Shown here: piece after piece, positions 19,324 to 27,095 of the stretch | How positions within the stretch are numbered: position 1 is the stretch's first letter | How the letters are laid out: every line of letters begins with the position of its first letter | Virus record (IMG/VR): IMGVR_UViG_3300042892_002959 | Coordinates: 1 to 47,495 of that record | Reading direction: 5' to 3' (one strand) | Source of the DNA: a virus | DNA length: 47,495 bases | The notes under the pieces: generated by a model | What the model was told of the DNA's origin: nothing | Databases searched by the model: none | What the model saw: the letters and a program-made list of their open reading frames with translations, nothing else | Program-made: the position numbers and the translations under genes

Positions 19324-20611
19324 AGCAATTATATCAAACCGTATTTACATGGATAATCCTGGTGTTGAGCACACCAAAAAGGTTATCAGTGAACTTACCT
19401 ACAAAATCAAAAAAGACACTGGGTCAAAGAAGTTTGCTACCATTGAAACTATCAAAAACTACAAAGTATTGCCAAAAGGCATACTCTCAATTCCACAAGG
19501 TCGACTAGACTTGATTCCAGACGACTATGAAGTAGTAGATAAGCGAATAGTAGAAAACATACCTTTTCCCGACCCGCTATTCGCCTTAAGACCTGAGCAG
19601 CAGGTAGTATATGACCCAATCGACGATACTTGTTTCATCAACGCCTTGGTGGGATGGGGCAAGACATTCACCGCACTCCATCTGGCACACAAATTTGGTC
19701 AAAAAACACTGGTTATCACACACACTGCCGCACTACGCGACCAGTGGTGTGAAGAAATCGAAGTCTTATTCGGGCACAAATCCGGAGTTATTGGTGGTGG
19801 ACGAGTGGACTACGCCGACCACTTTATTACAGTCGCCAACATACAAACCCTTGCTAAGATTGCTGGTGATTTATCTAAAGAGTTTGGGTGTATTATCCTT
19901 GACGAGGCCCACCACTGTCCTGCCACTACATTTGCACAAACAGTGGACGTTTTTCATGCCCGTTACAGGATTGCCCTTTCAGGCACAATGATTCGCAAAG
20001 ACGGCAAGCACATATTATTCCGTGATTACTTTGGACCAGTGGTTTACAAACCGCCACAATCTAACACACTAACACCCACAGTGCACATTGTGCGTAGTGG
20101 TATTACACTCAAGCCTGGCGTGCCTTGGGTTGAAAAAGTAACGGAATTGCTAGAGTCGGATAAATACCGTCAGTTTATTGCAACTATTGCACTAATGCAT
20201 ATGCAAGAGGGCCATTCGGTGCTAGTAATAGCTGATCGAGTAGAGTTTTTACACAAAGTTGGAGAATATATTGGCGAAGATTGCGCGGTTGTTACAGGCG
20301 ACACAGAATACGAAGACAGACAGCATATCAAACAGCAAATGCTCGACGGAACCAAGCGTGCCATTTGCGGGTCGAGGCAAATCTTCTCAGAAGGCATATC
20401 TATTAACACACTCAGTTGTGTTATCCTTGCCGCCCCCATGAGCAACGATAGTTTACTTGAGCAAATTGTAGGTCGCGTTCAGCGACTACACGAAGGCAAA
20501 TTAGATCCACTTGTAGTAGACATTAATTTTGCTGGTTACGCAGACAAAAAACAAAACAACGATAGGCTAGCGCTTTATTTACGTAAAGGCTGGCAAGTAA
20601 TAACAGCATGA
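19316..20611 (+). CDS. Superfamily 2 DNA/RNA helicase, UvsW-like
   Basis: The 431-residue protein has the SF2 motif set: Walker A VGWGKTFTALH (113-117 for GWGKT), Ia LVITHTAALRDQW, II LDEAHHC (196-199), III ALSGTMIR (222-224), then the second RecA domain with FSEGISI and motif VI QIVGRVQR. In T4, UvsW of this class unwinds branched DNA and R-loops. The GTG at 19316 was chosen because GAGGA lies 5 nt upstream; an ATG at 19304 and an upstream frame to 19271 are alternatives. It overlaps the Cys-rich gene by 8 nt. A promoter for the next operon follows. Confidence 0.85.
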   Translation: MPKAIISNRIYMDNPGVEHTKKVISELTYKIKKDTGSKKFATIETIKNYKVLPKGILSIPQGRLDLIPDDYEVVDKRIVENIPFPDPLFALRPEQQVVYDPIDDTCFINALVGWGKTFTALHLAHKFGQKTLVITHTAALRDQWCEEIEVLFGHKSGVIGGGRVDYADHFITVANIQTLAKIAGDLSKEFGCIILDEAHHCPATTFAQTVDVFHARYRIALSGTMIRKDGKHILFRDYFGPVVYKPPQSNTLTPTVHIVRSGITLKPGVPWVEKVTELLESDKYRQFIATIALMHMQEGHSVLVIADRVEFLHKVGEYIGEDCAVVTGDTEYEDRQHIKQQMLDGTKRAICGSRQIFSEGISINTLSCVILAAPMSNDSLLEQIVGRVQRLHEGKLDPLVVDINFAGYADKKQNNDRLALYLRKGWQVITA

Positions 20612-20623
20612 TAAAATTTACAC

Positions 20624-20652
20624 TTGCTCTAGGTTGGTTGTTGTGCTATAAT
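20624..20652 (+). promoter_or_regulatory. Sigma70-type promoter
   Basis: TTGCTC (20624-20629), a 17-bp spacer and TATAAT (20647-20652), upstream of 20675. Confidence 0.8.
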
Positions 20653-20674
20653 ATATTCTGAAATTAGAACACTT

Positions 20675-21052
20675 ATGGCTTTATTTTTCAACCTAGACTT
20701 ATTGGAAACGGAAACTAACTGCGACCCTAAACTAATGTTAAGTACACTTGAGAGGCATTTTACTGGAAAGCTAATACCGAAAAACAGTCGTGATAGAGTA
20801 ATTACTCGAAACCTAGTCGGACACAGCTTCCTTTTAAATGCCAGCTCTTTTTTCCAAGATACCTCAGATATTGGGCATAAAACTCAGTATATCAGACTTG
20901 CAGGAAGGCGTGATTATAGCTTATACAAACTTTATCGTGTAACATACTTAGATCTAAGTTATTTCAAAGACATTGACCTAGACGCAATTAAACACAATCC
21001 ACTGCTCACAATAACAGACAACAAAATTTACTTCAAATACGAAAACAACTAA
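20675..21052 (+). CDS. Conserved phage protein of unknown function (125 aa)
   Basis: The protein has the segment RNLVGHSFLLNASSFFQDTS and the later YIRLAGRRDYSLYKLYRVTY, ending HNPLLTITDNKIYFKYE. From memory, T4-like phages carry proteins with the same 'GxSFLLNxxSL...YIRLAGRRDYxLYKLY...NPLLxxTxxxIYFKYE' pattern, upstream of the single-stranded DNA-binding protein gene. The function is unknown, but its position (1 nt before the candidate ssDNA-binding gene and sharing its promoter) suggests a replication accessory role. Confidence 0.75.
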   Translation: MALFFNLDLLETETNCDPKLMLSTLERHFTGKLIPKNSRDRVITRNLVGHSFLLNASSFFQDTSDIGHKTQYIRLAGRRDYSLYKLYRVTYLDLSYFKDIDLDAIKHNPLLTITDNKIYFKYENN

Positions 21053-21053
21053 T

Positions 21054-21695
21054 ATGGCAATTTCATTTAAAAACACCAAAGGCAAAGCAATCTCAAATAA
21101 AGTTGAGGCTTATGAGTACAAAGATGGCGAAAACACAGTTCGACTAGTTGGCGGAGTTCTGCCACGCTACATCTATTGGCTCAAAGGCGCTAACAACAAG
21201 GATATTCCGGTTGAGTGCTTGGCTTTTAGCCGTGATAAAGAAAAATTCGACAACATCGAAAAAGATCACGTTCCAACTTACTTCCCAGACTTGAAGTGCA
21301 GCTGGTCATACACAGTTAACTGTATTGACCCTAAAGACGGCAAAGTCAAGGCGCTTAACTTGAAAAAGAAACTTTTTGAACAAATTGTTTCAGCGGCCGA
21401 AGACTTGGGTGATCCTACCGATTTTGACACTGGTTGGGATGTGGTTTTCAAGCGTACCAAAACAGGACCTCTGGCTTTTAATATCAGCTACGACTTGTCA
21501 GTACTACGCTGCAAACCTCGTGCTCTTACTGATGCAGAACGCGAAGCTGCGGCATCGGCCAAGTCTATTGATGAAAAGTACTCTCGCCCAACCGAAGCCG
21601 AAGTACTGGCTCTGTTGGAGAAAATCACAACTAACACTGACGAAGGCGATGCTGGCGATGATTCAGCAGCCGAAGCAGTCAAAGAACTAGGTTGA
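21054..21695 (+). CDS. Candidate single-stranded DNA-binding protein
   Basis: The 213-residue protein starts MAISFKNTKGKAISNKVEAY. It has a beta-rich middle with aromatic and basic residues (NTVRLVGGVLPRYIYWLKG, CLAFSRDKEKF, YFPDLKCSWSYTVNCID, WDVVFKRTKTGPLAFNISY). The C-terminal tail is strongly acidic (about 195-213, including DEGDAGDDSAAEA). An OB-like core with an acidic tail fits SSB-type proteins that recruit partners. A phage gp32-like role fits the placement between replication genes. The family name is inferred from pattern only. A strong terminator follows. Confidence 0.6.
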   Translation: MAISFKNTKGKAISNKVEAYEYKDGENTVRLVGGVLPRYIYWLKGANNKDIPVECLAFSRDKEKFDNIEKDHVPTYFPDLKCSWSYTVNCIDPKDGKVKALNLKKKLFEQIVSAAEDLGDPTDFDTGWDVVFKRTKTGPLAFNISYDLSVLRCKPRALTDAEREAAASAKSIDEKYSRPTEAEVLALLEKITTNTDEGDAGDDSAAEAVKELG

Positions 21696-21699
21696 TATA

Positions 21700-21736
21700 A
21701 ATAGCCCGCAATCCTAAAAAGCTTGCGGGCTATTTT
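21700..21736 (+). terminator. Rho-independent terminator
   Basis: The 12-bp stem AATAGCCCGCAA/TTGCGGGCTATT with an 11-nt loop is followed by ttgtc. It ends the candidate SSB transcript. Confidence 0.88.
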
Positions 21737-21750
21737 GTCTGATAAACACA

Positions 21751-22707
21751 ATGAAAATACTATTTACAGCAGACGTACATATTAAACTAGGTCAAAAGAA
21801 TGTTCCCGTAGAGTGGTCGCGTAATCGCTTTCGATTATTCTGCGAACAGTTTAGTGAAATGCAAAAACAAGCTGACCTAATAATTATTGGGGGTGATGTG
21901 TTTGACCGTTTACCTACCATGGACGAAGTTGAACTTTACTTTGATTTTGTGGAAAGCTTTCACAAGCCCACAATGATATATTCTGGTAACCATGAAATGT
22001 TGAAAAAAGATTCAACATTTCTTAGCAATCTTAAAAAATCAACACACCGACTAAACCCACTGGTAAGTTTAATAGATGACTACCATGAAAACGTAGGGTT
22101 TGATCTAGATATTATTCCCTATAACAAACTCAAAGACTTTGAAAAGCAGGGTCGTGAGTTCAGTGGTCGTATACTATGCACACACGTTCGCGGCGAGATT
22201 CCGCCACACGTTAAGCCAGAAGTAGACTTAGATATATTTAAACGCTGGCAAGTTGTGCTAGCCGGTGATTTACATTCATATGAAAACTCGCAACTTAATA
22301 TTCTTTATCCAGGCAGTCCTTATACTACTAGCTTTCACAGGCATCCCGTGGACACTGGAGCTATTTTGCTTGACTGTGATACTTTGGATCATGTTTGGCT
22401 CAAATTCGCACTACCTCAACTACTCAAACGTACCATCAGTGCTGACGAGACGCCAGTTCCTACAGACTTTGACCACACCATTTACGAAGTCCAAGGAGAC
22501 ATGCAAGAACTCGGAGACTTAGCTGACTCAGAGCTTATTGCTTCAAAAGTACTAAAACGCGATACCGATTCAGCACTAATGCTTGATGCTGAAATGACGC
22601 TAGATGCCGAAGTTCGTGAGTACGTAACCTATATTTTAGAATTACCAGAACCTACCGTTGATAAGGTTCTCAAGGAAATGCAAAATCATGCAGAAAAATT
22701 TACCTAA
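21751..22707 (+). CDS. sbcD: SbcD/Mre11-type nuclease (T4 gp47-like)
   Basis: The 318-residue protein has the Mre11/SbcD metallophosphoesterase motifs: ADVHIK (D8, H10), GGDVFDR (D49), SGNHEM (N80, H81), LCTHVRGE and LAGDLHSY with a final GSPYTTS. With the SbcC/Rad50 protein encoded two genes downstream it forms a nuclease complex that processes DNA ends for recombination and replication. The length matches phage gp47 proteins (about 340 aa) and is shorter than E. coli SbcD. Its 3' end overlaps the glutaredoxin gene by 20 nt. Confidence 0.9.
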   Translation: MKILFTADVHIKLGQKNVPVEWSRNRFRLFCEQFSEMQKQADLIIIGGDVFDRLPTMDEVELYFDFVESFHKPTMIYSGNHEMLKKDSTFLSNLKKSTHRLNPLVSLIDDYHENVGFDLDIIPYNKLKDFEKQGREFSGRILCTHVRGEIPPHVKPEVDLDIFKRWQVVLAGDLHSYENSQLNILYPGSPYTTSFHRHPVDTGAILLDCDTLDHVWLKFALPQLLKRTISADETPVPTDFDHTIYEVQGDMQELGDLADSELIASKVLKRDTDSALMLDAEMTLDAEVREYVTYILELPEPTVDKVLKEMQNHAEKFT

Positions 22708-22960
22708 AACAGCAGAAGTTTGGTCACAAACAAATTGTCCTGCCTGTACAGAAGCTAAACGTTTACTAGAACAGCAAGGCACACGTATTGTGGAAAAAAT
22801 GCTTGGTATTAACGGTTATACTAAAAAAGAATTAATTGAACTAGTTCCACATGCTCGCAGTGTTCCGCAAATCTTTTTAGATGGTGAGTACATTGGTGGC
22901 TTGCAGGAGCTAAAAAGAAAACTAGCAAATGATAACAATAAAAACACTGGCATGGTCTAA
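22688..22960 (+). CDS. Glutaredoxin
   Basis: The protein has the glutaredoxin fold: an N-terminal strand followed by the active site QTNCPACTEAKRLL (CPAC), then the cis-Pro segment RSVPQIFLDG and the ending YIGGLQELKR. It reduces disulfides. A likely substrate is the phage ribonucleotide reductase, which needs re-reduction after each turnover, though host pathways could also be served. The ATG at 22688 was chosen because it fits the start of the fold; it lies inside the SbcD gene. The gene also overlaps the SbcC gene by 32 nt, so all three form one tightly coupled unit. Confidence 0.85.
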   Translation: MQKNLPKTAEVWSQTNCPACTEAKRLLEQQGTRIVEKMLGINGYTKKELIELVPHARSVPQIFLDGEYIGGLQELKRKLANDNNKNTGMV

Positions 22961-24767
22961 TGCTTTCTCGTATGGTCTAGACAATAAAGTTGATTTTGTT
23001 GCCGCACCCCTTACTCAACTTGTGGGTAAGAATGGTCACGGTAAAAGTTCTATTGCACTAGTGCTTGAAGAAGTGCTATTCAACAAGAACTCAAAAGGCA
23101 TTAAAAAAGCGGATATTCTTAACAGGTATGTAAAAGACAAACACTATGCAATAGAATTAGTGTTTGACCGTGATGGAACTGAGTACAAGATCGAAACGCG
23201 TCGCGGTACTACACAAACAGTTAAATTGTACAAAAATAGTGTAGACATTAGTGCACATACAGCCACAGCCACTTATAAAATTGTTGAAGAAATAATTGGT
23301 ATTGACCACAAAACTTTTAGTCAAATTGTTTATCAATCAAATGCCTCTAGTCTTGAATTCTTAACTGCTGCTGACACAGCACGCAAGAAGTTTTTAATTG
23401 AGATCCTAAACTTGGGCAAATATACTCAAGCACAAGAAGTTTTCAAAGAAGTAGCCCAAGATTTAAGCAAAGACATTGCCGCAACTCAATCTCAGGTAAA
23501 CACAGTGGTTGCTTGGTTGGATAAGTATTCTAGGACTGATTTAACACTAAAACAACCTGTTAGTGTTCCTGAAATAGACGCTACTGCATTACAGTCTGCC
23601 GCTAAACTAGAAGTAGCAATTCAAGGTGTTGAGACTACCAATAAGAAGATTGCTCAAAATAATACTTACAAGCAGTTACAATCAAAAATAGCACTACTGC
23701 CTCTGCCAGAAAAGCCACAAGAAGACGTTTCAACAAAACAAACTATTGTAGCACAGCTAAGCGCTACAGCAGTTGAGCTACAAAAAACAGTAAAAGATGC
23801 CGAAGCATTTGTTCAGAAAATGAACAAATTACATGGCAATTGTCCTACCTGTTTACAGCCTATTAATACTGACAAAATTACAGAATTAGTAAATGAGCAA
23901 GCCAGCATAAAGCAAACTGCCAAAGATAAACTAGAAATAGCGCAGAACTCTAGTAAAGAAATCAACAACGATTTAAATGTGTACGCACAAAAAATGTTTG
24001 CCTGGCAGCAGGCGCAGCAAAGTCAAGCTGATTGGGAAAAATATCATCAGCTTATTGATAACGAGCTACCAGAAGCTGTACTAGATAAAAACCTACTTCA
24101 AACAGATTTACAAACACTGCAATCAAGTATTGAAACTACTCGTGCTAAGATTGTTGTGGCTGAAAAAACCAATCAACAGGTAAGCGCTCACAATTCCAAA
24201 GTTGACACGATCAGCAAGCAATTGGCAGAAATGTCAGAAGAACTGGAAACTTACGGCGACAGGCTGCATGAACTTTCAGAGCGCATGAGTATTGTTAATG
24301 TGTTAACCAAAACATTTTCAACAACTGGACTAGTTGCATACAAAATTGAGTGTTTAGTCAAAGACTTGGAAGAGATTACCAATAGCTATTTGGTAGACTT
24401 AAGTGATGGTCGTTTTCAAATCAGTTTTAAGATTAGTGCTAGCGATAAACTAAACGTGGTTATCACTGATAATGGTCGCGACATTGAAATGTTGGCGCTT
24501 AGCGGCGGTGAACGTGCTCGTGTAAATGTAGCCACACTATTAGCAATTCGCAAACTAATGCAGACCCTAAGTAGTTCCAGAATCAACTTGCTGATCTTAG
24601 ACGAAACTGTTGAAGCACTAGACACAGATGGCAAAGAAAAATTAGTGGAAGTCCTCTTAGGGGAAGAACACTTAAACACCTTTTTAGTATCACATGGTTT
24701 TAGTCACCCACTACTAGAAAAGGTCAACGTTGTAAAACGCAACAACATATCCCACATAGAGGTATAA
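22929..24767 (+). CDS. sbcC: SbcC/Rad50-type ATPase (T4 gp46-like)
   Basis: The 612-residue protein has the Rad50/SbcC layout. Walker A is GKNGHGKSS (33-41), long coiled coils surround the zinc hook CPTC (305-308), the ABC signature is LALSGGERARV, and Walker B is LLILDETVEALD. An H-loop (VSHGF) follows. It is shorter than bacterial SbcC and close to phage gp46 proteins. The ATP-driven dimer regulates the SbcD nuclease. It lies 2 nt before the next gene, and a ribosome binding site is not obvious, so coupling to the glutaredoxin gene is likely. Confidence 0.92.
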   Translation: MITIKTLAWSNAFSYGLDNKVDFVAAPLTQLVGKNGHGKSSIALVLEEVLFNKNSKGIKKADILNRYVKDKHYAIELVFDRDGTEYKIETRRGTTQTVKLYKNSVDISAHTATATYKIVEEIIGIDHKTFSQIVYQSNASSLEFLTAADTARKKFLIEILNLGKYTQAQEVFKEVAQDLSKDIAATQSQVNTVVAWLDKYSRTDLTLKQPVSVPEIDATALQSAAKLEVAIQGVETTNKKIAQNNTYKQLQSKIALLPLPEKPQEDVSTKQTIVAQLSATAVELQKTVKDAEAFVQKMNKLHGNCPTCLQPINTDKITELVNEQASIKQTAKDKLEIAQNSSKEINNDLNVYAQKMFAWQQAQQSQADWEKYHQLIDNELPEAVLDKNLLQTDLQTLQSSIETTRAKIVVAEKTNQQVSAHNSKVDTISKQLAEMSEELETYGDRLHELSERMSIVNVLTKTFSTTGLVAYKIECLVKDLEEITNSYLVDLSDGRFQISFKISASDKLNVVITDNGRDIEMLALSGGERARVNVATLLAIRKLMQTLSSSRINLLILDETVEALDTDGKEKLVEVLLGEEHLNTFLVSHGFSHPLLEKVNVVKRNNISHIEV

Positions 24768-24768
24768 C

Positions 24769-25065
24769 ATGATCAAAATCGAAAAAATTTCTGCAACCAA
24801 AGCCACGATTGTTCGTGGTGGTGTGCGCCAACCACTGATTTTAAACTCACACATTAGTGCCGAAGAACTGGCTACAGTTGAAGCCGAAACCGGAAGCGTT
24901 ATTTATAGTGTAGATGAAACAGAAGTCAAAGAGCTGACTTTTCAAACAAAATCAGCAACTCCAGTTCCAGTTACTAAGCCAGCAATCAGCCAACCACCTC
25001 CACGTGTACGCAAGGTTGCCGAGCCCAGTGTGGAACCTGCAAGTACGAAAGCAGCGGCTGAGTAA
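24769..25065 (+). CDS. Hypothetical protein with Pro-rich C-terminus (98 aa)
   Basis: The protein is unrecognised. The N-terminal part (about 1-57) is a small beta-rich domain (ATIVRGGVRQPLIL, ETGSVIYSVDETEVKEL). The C-terminal part is low-complexity, rich in Pro, Ala and Val (SATPVPVTKPAISQPPPRVR) and probably disordered. Its position after the SbcC gene and before a resolvase-like nuclease (overlap of 1 nt) suggests a DNA-metabolism accessory. No catalytic residues are visible. Confidence 0.6.
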   Translation: MIKIEKISATKATIVRGGVRQPLILNSHISAEELATVEAETGSVIYSVDETEVKELTFQTKSATPVPVTKPAISQPPPRVRKVAEPSVEPASTKAAAE

Positions 25066-25523
25066 TGGTCGTAGACGCTAGGGCGAAAGGTGCACGTACT
25101 GAAACCACAGTACGTGATCTTTTGCGTAAACACACCGGTTTAGGGTGGGAGCGAATACCGGGGTCCGGTGCGCTTGACCCTAAACACCTGCTCAAAGGCG
25201 ATTTATATGTGCCGGGACGAACCAACTTGTGGTGCGTAGAAGTAAAAGGCTATGCTGAAGATCACCTTACTTCGCACCTGTTAACTTCAAAGAATCCACA
25301 GCTTGTGGAATTTTGGGAACAAAGTGTGCGTCAAGGCAAGCAGGTAGAAAAGAAACCGCTGCTAATCTTTAAATTTGATCGATCAAAGGTATTTGTAGCT
25401 TTTGATGAAATGCCCAATAGTCAGGACTACCGCTGTGTTTACTATAATCATGAAACTCACGAATTTTACGTTGCGCTACTCGAAGATTGGTTAAAGTATG
25501 AGCAACCACAATTTGTCACTTGA
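25065..25523 (+). CDS. PD-(D/E)xK nuclease, Holliday junction resolvase-like
   Basis: The 152-residue protein has KGARTETTVRDLLRKH at the start, then RIPGSGALDPKHLLKGDLYV with a central Asp (about D47) and WCVEVKGYAED, which carries the E-x-K catalytic motif. The order (E near the N-terminus, D, then ExK) matches the Hjc/archaeal resolvase type of PD-(D/E)xK nucleases. Such enzymes cut branched DNA and help resolve recombination intermediates. The last few codons contain the -35 box of the next promoter. Confidence 0.75.
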   Translation: MVVDARAKGARTETTVRDLLRKHTGLGWERIPGSGALDPKHLLKGDLYVPGRTNLWCVEVKGYAEDHLTSHLLTSKNPQLVEFWEQSVRQGKQVEKKPLLIFKFDRSKVFVAFDEMPNSQDYRCVYYNHETHEFYVALLEDWLKYEQPQFVT

Positions 25524-25548
25524 CTTGCACGGTTATCAAGTGTATAAT
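25520..25548 (+). promoter_or_regulatory. Sigma70-type promoter with palindromic -10 region
   Basis: TTGACT (25520-25525), a 17-bp spacer and TATAAT (25543-25548). The -10 box lies in a near-perfect palindrome (aagtgta..tacactt), flanked further out by ggtt/aacc. This suggests an operator. Confidence 0.85.
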
Positions 25549-25573
25549 ATACACTTAACCACAAAAATACACA

Positions 25574-26419
25574 ATGAGTAAAACATTCAAACAAGCCACC
25601 GAATCAACTCGCACACTGCTTGTTGTAGATGCACTAAACCTTGCTTTTCGCTATAAACATAGTGGAGCCACTGATTTTGCAGAAGACTATCTTCGCACAG
25701 TTAACAGTCTCAAGAAAAGCTACAAAGCCTCACACGTTATCATTGCTTGCGACCAAGGCTCTAGCAGCTATCGCAAAGCATTAAGCCCCGAATATAAGCA
25801 AAACCGCAAAGATAAGTTTGCAGAACAAACTGACGCTGAAAAAGCGGCATTTGAACTTTTCTTTGAAGAATTCTCCAATACGCTAGAACACATTGCTGCC
25901 AACACAGATTATCCTGTGTTGCGGTTTCAAGGCGTTGAGGCTGACGACATTGCAGCTTACATTGTCAGTAAAAAACCAAATCTGCCGTTTGACGACATTT
26001 GGTTGATTTCCAGCGATCGAGACTGGGACTTGTTAGTTGCTGAGGGAGTTTCTCGATTCAGCTATGTAACACGCAAAGAAGTAACCATCAACAACTGGAA
26101 TGACCATTATGAATTTAGCCCTGAAGATTACATTAGTATTAAGTGCCTTATGGGCGATAGCGGTGACAACGTTCTTGGTGTGCCTGGCATTGGGCCTAAA
26201 CGAGCTGTTACCTTGGTTGGTGAATATGGCAGCTGTTACGACATTGCTGCAAACATTCCAATTGGCGGTAAGTACAAGTACATTCAAGAGCTAAACAAGT
26301 GCCGAGACCTGTTATTGCTCAATTATCAGCTAATGGACTTAGTCACCTACTGTGCCGAAGCTATTGGCGAAACAAATACAAAAACTATTGACCAAACCCT
26401 AGAACTTTACGCAAAATGA
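25574..26419 (+). CDS. 5'-3' exonuclease / RNase H (FEN-like)
   Basis: The 281-residue protein has the FEN/5'-nuclease pattern: LLVVDALNLAFRY (D19), VIIACDQGSSSYRKAL, RFQGVEADDIAAYI (acidic cluster), ISSDRDWDLL, CLMGDSGDNVLGVPGIGPKRA (helix-hairpin-helix and acidic residues). It removes RNA primers and 5' flaps during lagging-strand synthesis. This activity is absent from the phage polymerase, so it is the logical partner. The ATG is followed by a 4-nt overlap (ATGA) with the dUTPase gene. Confidence 0.9.
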   Translation: MSKTFKQATESTRTLLVVDALNLAFRYKHSGATDFAEDYLRTVNSLKKSYKASHVIIACDQGSSSYRKALSPEYKQNRKDKFAEQTDAEKAAFELFFEEFSNTLEHIAANTDYPVLRFQGVEADDIAAYIVSKKPNLPFDDIWLISSDRDWDLLVAEGVSRFSYVTRKEVTINNWNDHYEFSPEDYISIKCLMGDSGDNVLGVPGIGPKRAVTLVGEYGSCYDIAANIPIGGKYKYIQELNKCRDLLLLNYQLMDLVTYCAEAIGETNTKTIDQTLELYAK

Positions 26420-26892
26420 GCAATTTTTTAAATATTAACAGAAATTACGACCACGGTCGTATGCAAGAAGTAAAACAAGAGCTGGAATGTCAAGTGCAGC
26501 CAGGAGCACAACTTCCAAAACGTGCACATCCTAGTGATGCCGGAGCAGATTTATTTAGCTATGAAGAGCATGAAATCTATCCCGGAGAACAAAAACTTGT
26601 TGATACGGGTATAGCCATCAAAATTCCAGAAGGCTACGGAGGCTTTATTTTCAATCGCAGCTCGCAGGGCAAAAAAGGTATTACAATCCCACATTCGGTT
26701 GGAGTCATTGATTCCGAGTATCGTGGAAATTTAAAAGTTTTGTTAAAAAATATCGGCGAAGACCCGTACAAAATTTCAGTTGGTGATAGAATTGCTCAGC
26801 TGGTTATTATGCCAGTATTGTTGCCTGAATTCAAAGATATTTGGAATGACACACAACGTGGTACTGGTGGCTTTGGCAGTACCGGGACTTAA
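26416..26892 (+). CDS. dut: dUTPase
   Basis: The 158-residue protein has the five dUTPase motifs: HPSDAGADLFS, the substrate-binding FNRSSQGKKG, GVIDSEYRG, GDRIAQLVI and the C-terminal RGTGGFGSTG. It converts dUTP to dUMP and PPi, keeping uracil out of phage DNA and supplying dUMP for dTMP synthesis. The N-terminal 15 residues before MQEVKQELECQV look weakly conserved; ATG 26461 is an alternative start. It is part of the nucleotide block that ends with the ribonucleotide reductase. Confidence 0.93.
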   Translation: MSNFLNINRNYDHGRMQEVKQELECQVQPGAQLPKRAHPSDAGADLFSYEEHEIYPGEQKLVDTGIAIKIPEGYGGFIFNRSSQGKKGITIPHSVGVIDSEYRGNLKVLLKNIGEDPYKISVGDRIAQLVIMPVLLPEFKDIWNDTQRGTGGFGSTGT

Positions 26893-27087
26893 ATGCAAGA
26901 ATTAAAGTATGTGCTGGTAGCCATAGTAGCTATAATCATTATATTAGTAGGTAATTTTCAATATACTACTTACGAAACTCGCAAAGCATATTATGCTTGC
27001 CTCCAGCTAAGTGAAAAGTTAGCTGAACAACAAAAACAACCAGATGGTGGCATACGAATTGTATCGCTACCATATTGCAGAAATTAA
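26893..27087 (+). CDS. Small membrane protein (64 aa)
   Basis: The protein has one N-terminal hydrophobic segment (LKYVLVAIVAIIIILVGNFQ, about residues 4-23), followed by a polar helix (RKAYYACLQLSEKLAEQQKQ) and a short tail ending YCRN. This is the layout of a single-pass anchor with an exposed coiled segment. No family is recognised. It starts directly after the dUTPase stop codon and 8 nt before the ribonucleotide reductase, so it is co-transcribed with both. A link to nucleotide metabolism is not supported by sequence. Confidence 0.6.
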   Translation: MQELKYVLVAIVAIIIILVGNFQYTTYETRKAYYACLQLSEKLAEQQKQPDGGIRIVSLPYCRN

Positions 27088-27095
27088 GGAATTAG

